A stretch of DNA of 6,910 nucleotides, from contig JBAYJY010000220.1 in NCBI GenBank assembly GCA_041664945.1, positions 1 to 6,910 of the forward strand. Reading direction: 5' to 3'. The stretch is from JBAYJY01 sp041664945. Lineage in GTDB: Bacteria; UBP15; UBA6099. This document shows, piece by piece, positions 4,594-6,910 of the stretch. The position numbers and the translations under genes were made by a program. The notes below the pieces were generated by a model that saw only the letters and a list, made by a program, of their open reading frames with translations, did not search any database and was not told the DNA's origin. Each line of letters starts with the position of its first letter. The first letter of the stretch is position 1.

Positions 4594-6910
4594 ATGAGCG
4601 GCCAGCCATTATTTCCGGAAAAAGCAAAGACGCCTGAAAAAAAACGCCTGAAGCGCCGGCTTCAGAGCATCCGGTTCAAAATATTCGCTTCATTCTTCAG
4701 TATTTTCACAATATTCTTTTTCGGAATGAATCTGGCGTATTTATACGGAGTGCCTTTCACAAAAATATCCGGCATCGAAAAGCAATATAAAAAGGAGGCT
4801 TTTTTAAGTCTCGGCACCGTCGCGGACACTAAAAAAGATCGTCTTTTGAGCTGGTTCAACGAACGGCGCGGAGACATCTTTTTCAATGCGAATAATTCCA
4901 ATCTCTTATTGAGGGTAAAGCCGCTTGCTGAATTGGCGAACGAAAAATCAAATGCCGGGCTCACCGGAAAGGCTTTGTTTTCCATACTTAACAAGCGCCC
5001 TGAATACGAAAATATTAATATGCGAATGCGGAAACTGAAGCAAGCCTATAAAAGCTACGGCGATATCAAAATCGCAGACACGGAAACCGGAAAGATTATT
5101 TATTCGACAGACATTTCAGAATTGGGAACGAATATCAGCAAAGAAGCATACTTCTACAAGCCCGCCAAATCACGTGACATCTATTTCACCGACATCTCCA
5201 TGTGCGCCAGACACAAGGTCCCAACCTTAATAATGGCCGCCGGAATGCCGGCGCCCGTCGAGTCCGCGACTGAAGCGCTTCCCCGAAAAATCCCCGCTGT
5301 TCTTATTTTTGAAATTGACCCGACAGATGTGTTTCGCGATATTCTCCACACCGGCGACGGGCTGGGCAAAAGCGGAGAGGCGCTTCTCGTCAACAGAGAC
5401 ATAAGAATCATAAGCGCTTTGAAACACCCTCTGGCTAACGGCGAAAAAGCAAAGATTCTAAAATATCGAATTAAGGCCATGCCCGCCCATCTCGCGGCGC
5501 AAGGCAAGGAAGCCGCGCTTGAGGCGAACGACTACCGCGGAACGCCGGTTCTCGCCGTGACTCGAAGTATAGCCATCTCGCCCGATTTCTCGTGGGGCCT
5601 CGTAGTCAAACGAGACAAAGCCGAGCTTCTGGCCCCGCTGGCTGAAGACATGAATTTTCTGCTCTTCCTTTCCATTGGCTGCTCCCTGATGGCGTTCATA
5701 GTATTGGGCATAATGACCCGGACTCTGACGTATCCCATCAAAAAACTAAGTTCGGCAGCCGAGCAAGTCGCTGCGGGAGACCTCACAGCCCGCACGGCAA
5801 TTCACTCATCCGACGAGTTGGGAACCCTCGCCGCAACTTTCGACCAAATGGTTCAGCGTCTCCAAAGCTGGAACGCGGAACTGGAAGCGCAGATAACCGA
5901 GCGCACCGCCCAGCTCGGTTCCTCTAACGCCGCGCTTCGCGAGTCGGAGCTTCAATACAGAACGCTTTTCGACAGCGCCGGAGACCTTATCGCGATTCAC
6001 CGTTTCGGAAAATTCATCGAAATCAACCGCGTCGGTTGTGAGCGGCTCGGCTATTCGCATGAGGAATTGTTAAACATGGGTCCGGCGGAAATCAGCGATC
6101 CGGAGAGCGCCGCGCTGTTGCCTGAAAGATTCGACGAACTCCGGGAACACGGACAAATAACCTTCGAGACAACCCATATAACGCGTTCCGGCAAAAAAAT
6201 TCCAACGGAAATAAATACAAAACTGATAGAATACGCCGGCAAACCCGCTGTGCTTTCAATAGCGCGCGACATCACTGAACGCAAAAGAGCCGATGAAACC
6301 ATTCGCGCGAATGAAGAGAAATATCGCCGGCTTTTCGATGTTGAACCGGACGCGCTTCAGCTTGTTGACGCAGAAACTCTCGATATTCTTGACGTGAATG
6401 AAGCGTCCTGCGCGCTTTTCGAATATTCCAAAGAAGAATTTCTCAAACTTAAGATAACTGCAATATCCGCGGAACCTGATGACACTTCAGCGCGAATTAA
6501 AAAAGGTGTTTCCGGAGCTACCGTCAGAGTTCCCTTGAGGCTGTGCCGGAAGAAAAACGGCGAAATATTCCCTGTGGAAATGTCGCTTGTCTTTTTTGAA
6601 ATAGACGGAAAACAAAGATTGTTCGGAGCATTGCGCGACATATCGGAGCGGCATCGGGCAGAAGAAGCTCTTCGGCAAAGCGAGGAGAAATACCGGGAAC
6701 TCGTCGAGAATGCCAACAGCATCATCCTGCGGTTGGACACATCAGGAAACTTTACTTTTATCAACGAGTTCGCACAGAAGTTTTTCGGCTTCCCGGAGGA
6801 AGAAATACTCGGCCGTAATGTGGTCGGCACGATCGTGCCCAAGGTTGAAACCGGAGGCCGCGACCTCGAAGCGATGGTGGCGGATGTAATGGCGCAGCCG
6901 GAAGAATACG
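4594..6910 (+). CDS. Membrane sensor protein with double-Cache, HAMP and three PAS domains, 3' end outside the window
   Basis: At least 772 residues are encoded with no stop before the right edge. A Lys/Arg-rich N-terminus is followed by membrane helix 1 (about 29-51). A large extracytoplasmic region (52-352) resembles a double-Cache ligand-binding domain, with ADTETGKIIYSTDISELGTN at 161-180 and GEALLVNRD at 261-269. Membrane helix 2 (354-376) leads into HAMP (about 376-428, with P381 and DELG at 407-410) and a short coiled coil. PAS 1 spans about 453-565 and ends ARDITERKRA. PAS 2 spans about 574-690 and ends RDISERHRAE. PAS 3 starts near 698 and carries GTIVP (745-749) and GRDL (755-758). 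The output domain is not in view. A histidine kinase is the likeliest, but a GGDEF cyclase or SpoIIE-type phosphatase would also fit. It probably senses a small periplasmic ligand through Cache and internal cues through PAS. Confidence 0.93.
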   Translation, partial: MSGQPLFPEKAKTPEKKRLKRRLQSIRFKIFASFFSIFTIFFFGMNLAYLYGVPFTKISGIEKQYKKEAFLSLGTVADTKKDRLLSWFNERRGDIFFNANNSNLLLRVKPLAELANEKSNAGLTGKALFSILNKRPEYENINMRMRKLKQAYKSYGDIKIADTETGKIIYSTDISELGTNISKEAYFYKPAKSRDIYFTDISMCARHKVPTLIMAAGMPAPVESATEALPRKIPAVLIFEIDPTDVFRDILHTGDGLGKSGEALLVNRDIRIISALKHPLANGEKAKILKYRIKAMPAHLAAQGKEAALEANDYRGTPVLAVTRSIAISPDFSWGLVVKRDKAELLAPLAEDMNFLLFLSIGCSLMAFIVLGIMTRTLTYPIKKLSSAAEQVAAGDLTARTAIHSSDELGTLAATFDQMVQRLQSWNAELEAQITERTAQLGSSNAALRESELQYRTLFDSAGDLIAIHRFGKFIEINRVGCERLGYSHEELLNMGPAEISDPESAALLPERFDELREHGQITFETTHITRSGKKIPTEINTKLIEYAGKPAVLSIARDITERKRADETIRANEEKYRRLFDVEPDALQLVDAETLDILDVNEASCALFEYSKEEFLKLKITAISAEPDDTSARIKKGVSGATVRVPLRLCRKKNGEIFPVEMSLVFFEIDGKQRLFGALRDISERHRAEEALRQSEEKYRELVENANSIILRLDTSGNFTFINEFAQKFFGFPEEEILGRNVVGTIVPKVETGGRDLEAMVADVMAQPEEY

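Noticed and set aside
6357..6842. A 161-codon open frame antisense to the sensor gene
   Set aside because: It is Ser/Arg-rich with no recognisable motif and lies wholly over the second and third PAS domains, which are convincing on the plus strand.

Overview
The window looks like a chromosomal stretch from an environmental, probably Gram-negative bacterium. The grounds are ordinary bacterial promoters and Shine-Dalgarno sites, a CspA-type cold-shock protein, and a large Cache/HAMP/multi-PAS membrane sensor. The phylum cannot be fixed from sequence alone. The combination of a membrane-embedded spermidine-synthase-like protein, a small anchored TPR protein and a PAS-rich sensor is, as an impression from general knowledge, common in deltaproteobacteria-like and uncultured candidate-phylum genomes. 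I see no transposase, phage gene, CRISPR array, tRNA or rRNA.

Layout. (1) 3-434, plus strand: the 3' end of a gene of unknown function that enters from the left. (2) 435-659: a convergent intergenic region with several inverted repeats, ending in a very strong rho-independent terminator (594-630) that serves the minus-strand gene. (3) 660-866, minus strand: a 68-residue cold-shock protein with a clear ribosome site and probably a long leader. (4) 867-1293: a divergent intergenic region with a possible csp promoter, a perfect 14-bp palindrome (1228-1241), and an extended -10 box lying so close to the next gene that its transcript may be leaderless. (5) 1294-3690, plus strand: a 798-residue protein with a spermidine-synthase-like Rossmann domain between two membrane halves. 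(6) 3792-4382, plus strand: a membrane-anchored TPR protein with its own good promoter. (7) 4383-4593: a promoter region with weak hairpins and an extended -10 box. (8) 4594 to the right edge, plus strand: a large sensor protein (at least 772 residues) with two membrane helices, an extracytoplasmic double-Cache domain, HAMP and three PAS domains. Its output domain lies beyond the window.

How they fit together. The three rightmost genes run in the same direction, but the TPR and sensor genes each have their own promoter candidate, so they are neighbours rather than a tight operon. The most unusual gene is the membrane/spermidine-synthase fusion. It keeps the aminopropyltransferase fold signature but has lost several residues expected of a true spermidine synthase, so its substrate is open. 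I do not see a clearly new multi-gene system. The best leads are that altered active site, the duplicated membrane halves around it, the possible leaderless start, and the palindrome upstream.
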